Shown here piece by piece: positions 5,965-6,118 of a stretch of 6,118 bases of DNA. Origin of the DNA: SIG588 sp964515215 (GTDB lineage: Bacteria > Bacillota > Clostridia > Oscillospirales > Acutalibacteraceae); contig CAZESL010000117.1 in NCBI GenBank assembly GCA_964515215.1, positions 1 through 6,118 of the forward strand, read 5' to 3'. Each line of letters starts with the position of its first letter. The stretch's first letter is position 1. A model generated the notes under the pieces. That model did not search any database. It saw only the letters and a program-made list of their open reading frames with translations, and was not told the origin of the DNA. A program made the position numbers and the translations under genes.

Positions 5965-5993
5965 ACTATAACATATTTTAAAAAATTTTTCAA
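5965..5993 (-). promoter_or_regulatory. Sigma-70 promoter of asnS operon
   Basis: On the minus strand, TTGAAA (5993-5988) is followed after 17 bases by TATAGT (5970-5965), with an extended -10 TG one base before it. Transcription should begin near 5958, leaving a leader of about 29 bases. A later TATATTAT-like stretch (5961-5953) is an alternative -10 element but has no good -35 box. The leader is too short for a T-box riboswitch. Confidence 0.75.
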
Positions 5994-6000
5994 TTACTAC

Positions 6001-6029
6001 TTGACAAATTCTGAAACTTTTTATATAAT
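6001..6029 (+). promoter_or_regulatory. Exact-consensus sigma-70 promoter of tRNA-Val
   Basis: TTGACA (6001-6006) and TATAAT (6024-6029) both match the consensus fully and are exactly 17 bases apart. Transcription would start near 6036, about 28 bases before the tRNA. This is as strong as a core promoter gets on paper, as expected for a stable RNA operon. Confidence 0.93.
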
Positions 6030-6063
6030 AACACTCGCGCCGATGAATATACGGCAACAATAT

Positions 6064-6118
6064 GGACGTTTAGCTCAGCTGGTAGAGCATTCGCTTGACG
6101 TGCGAAGGGTCAGCGGTT
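6064..6118 (+). tRNA. tRNA-Val(GAC), partial, 3' part cut by the window edge
   Basis: The gene begins with acceptor strand GGACGTT (6064-6070), then TA, a D arm GCTC...GAGC (6073-6088) with the AGCTGGTA loop, and an anticodon arm TTCGC-TTGACGT-GCGAA (6090-6106). The loop places anticodon GAC at 6097-6099, which reads valine codons GUC and GUU. The short variable region GGGTC and the start of the T stem follow before the window ends. The strong promoter suggests this may be the first gene of a tRNA cluster that continues past the window. Confidence 0.95.

Noticed and set aside
5940..6063. T-box riboswitch upstream of asnS
   Set aside because: No room for the leader and no T-box core sequence or terminator hairpin is visible.

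Overview
The window reads as ordinary chromosomal sequence from an endospore-forming member of the Firmicutes, most likely a moderately GC-rich Clostridia relative. The support is a SpoVB-like flippase, a SpoIID-like domain fused to peptidoglycan-binding modules, bacterial-type AsnRS, a DUF1292 protein, strong GGAGG-type ribosome binding sites, and AT-rich sigma-70 promoters between GC-rich genes. Genus-level placement is not possible from the sequence alone. No mobile element, CRISPR array or integration site was seen.

Layout. The left edge holds the 5' part of a tRNA-Ser(UGA) gene on the minus strand (1-53, cut by the window), with a near-perfect sigma-70 promoter behind it (93-121). A divergent plus-strand operon follows (219-4246) of four tightly coupled genes: a small protein with one beta-sandwich (transthyretin/CarboxypepD_reg-like) domain; a SpoIID-like protein with three peptidoglycan-binding modules; a second protein with two more such modules; and a SpoVB-like MOP-superfamily lipid flippase. 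Neighbouring genes overlap by 4, 4 and about 14 bases. A candidate sporulation sigma-E promoter lies upstream (153-181). The operon ends at a strong hairpin terminator (4252-4282) that also lies just past the 3' end of a convergent minus-strand operon.

The minus-strand operon is asnS (asparaginyl-tRNA synthetase, 4535-5929) followed after one base by a DUF1292 gene (4285-4533). Its sigma-70 promoter (5965-5993) lies back to back with an exact-consensus sigma-70 promoter (6001-6029) that drives a tRNA-Val(GAC) gene cut by the right edge (6064-6118).

How the genes work together. The plus-strand operon looks like a mother-cell sporulation unit. A flippase of the type that supplies cortex precursors is co-transcribed with proteins that should bind, and perhaps once cut, peptidoglycan. 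None of the three upstream proteins has a signal peptide, so they probably stay in the mother-cell cytoplasm, where they could act at the coat/cortex boundary. This is inference, but it is the most interesting content of the window. The right half and the two tRNA genes are translation housekeeping.
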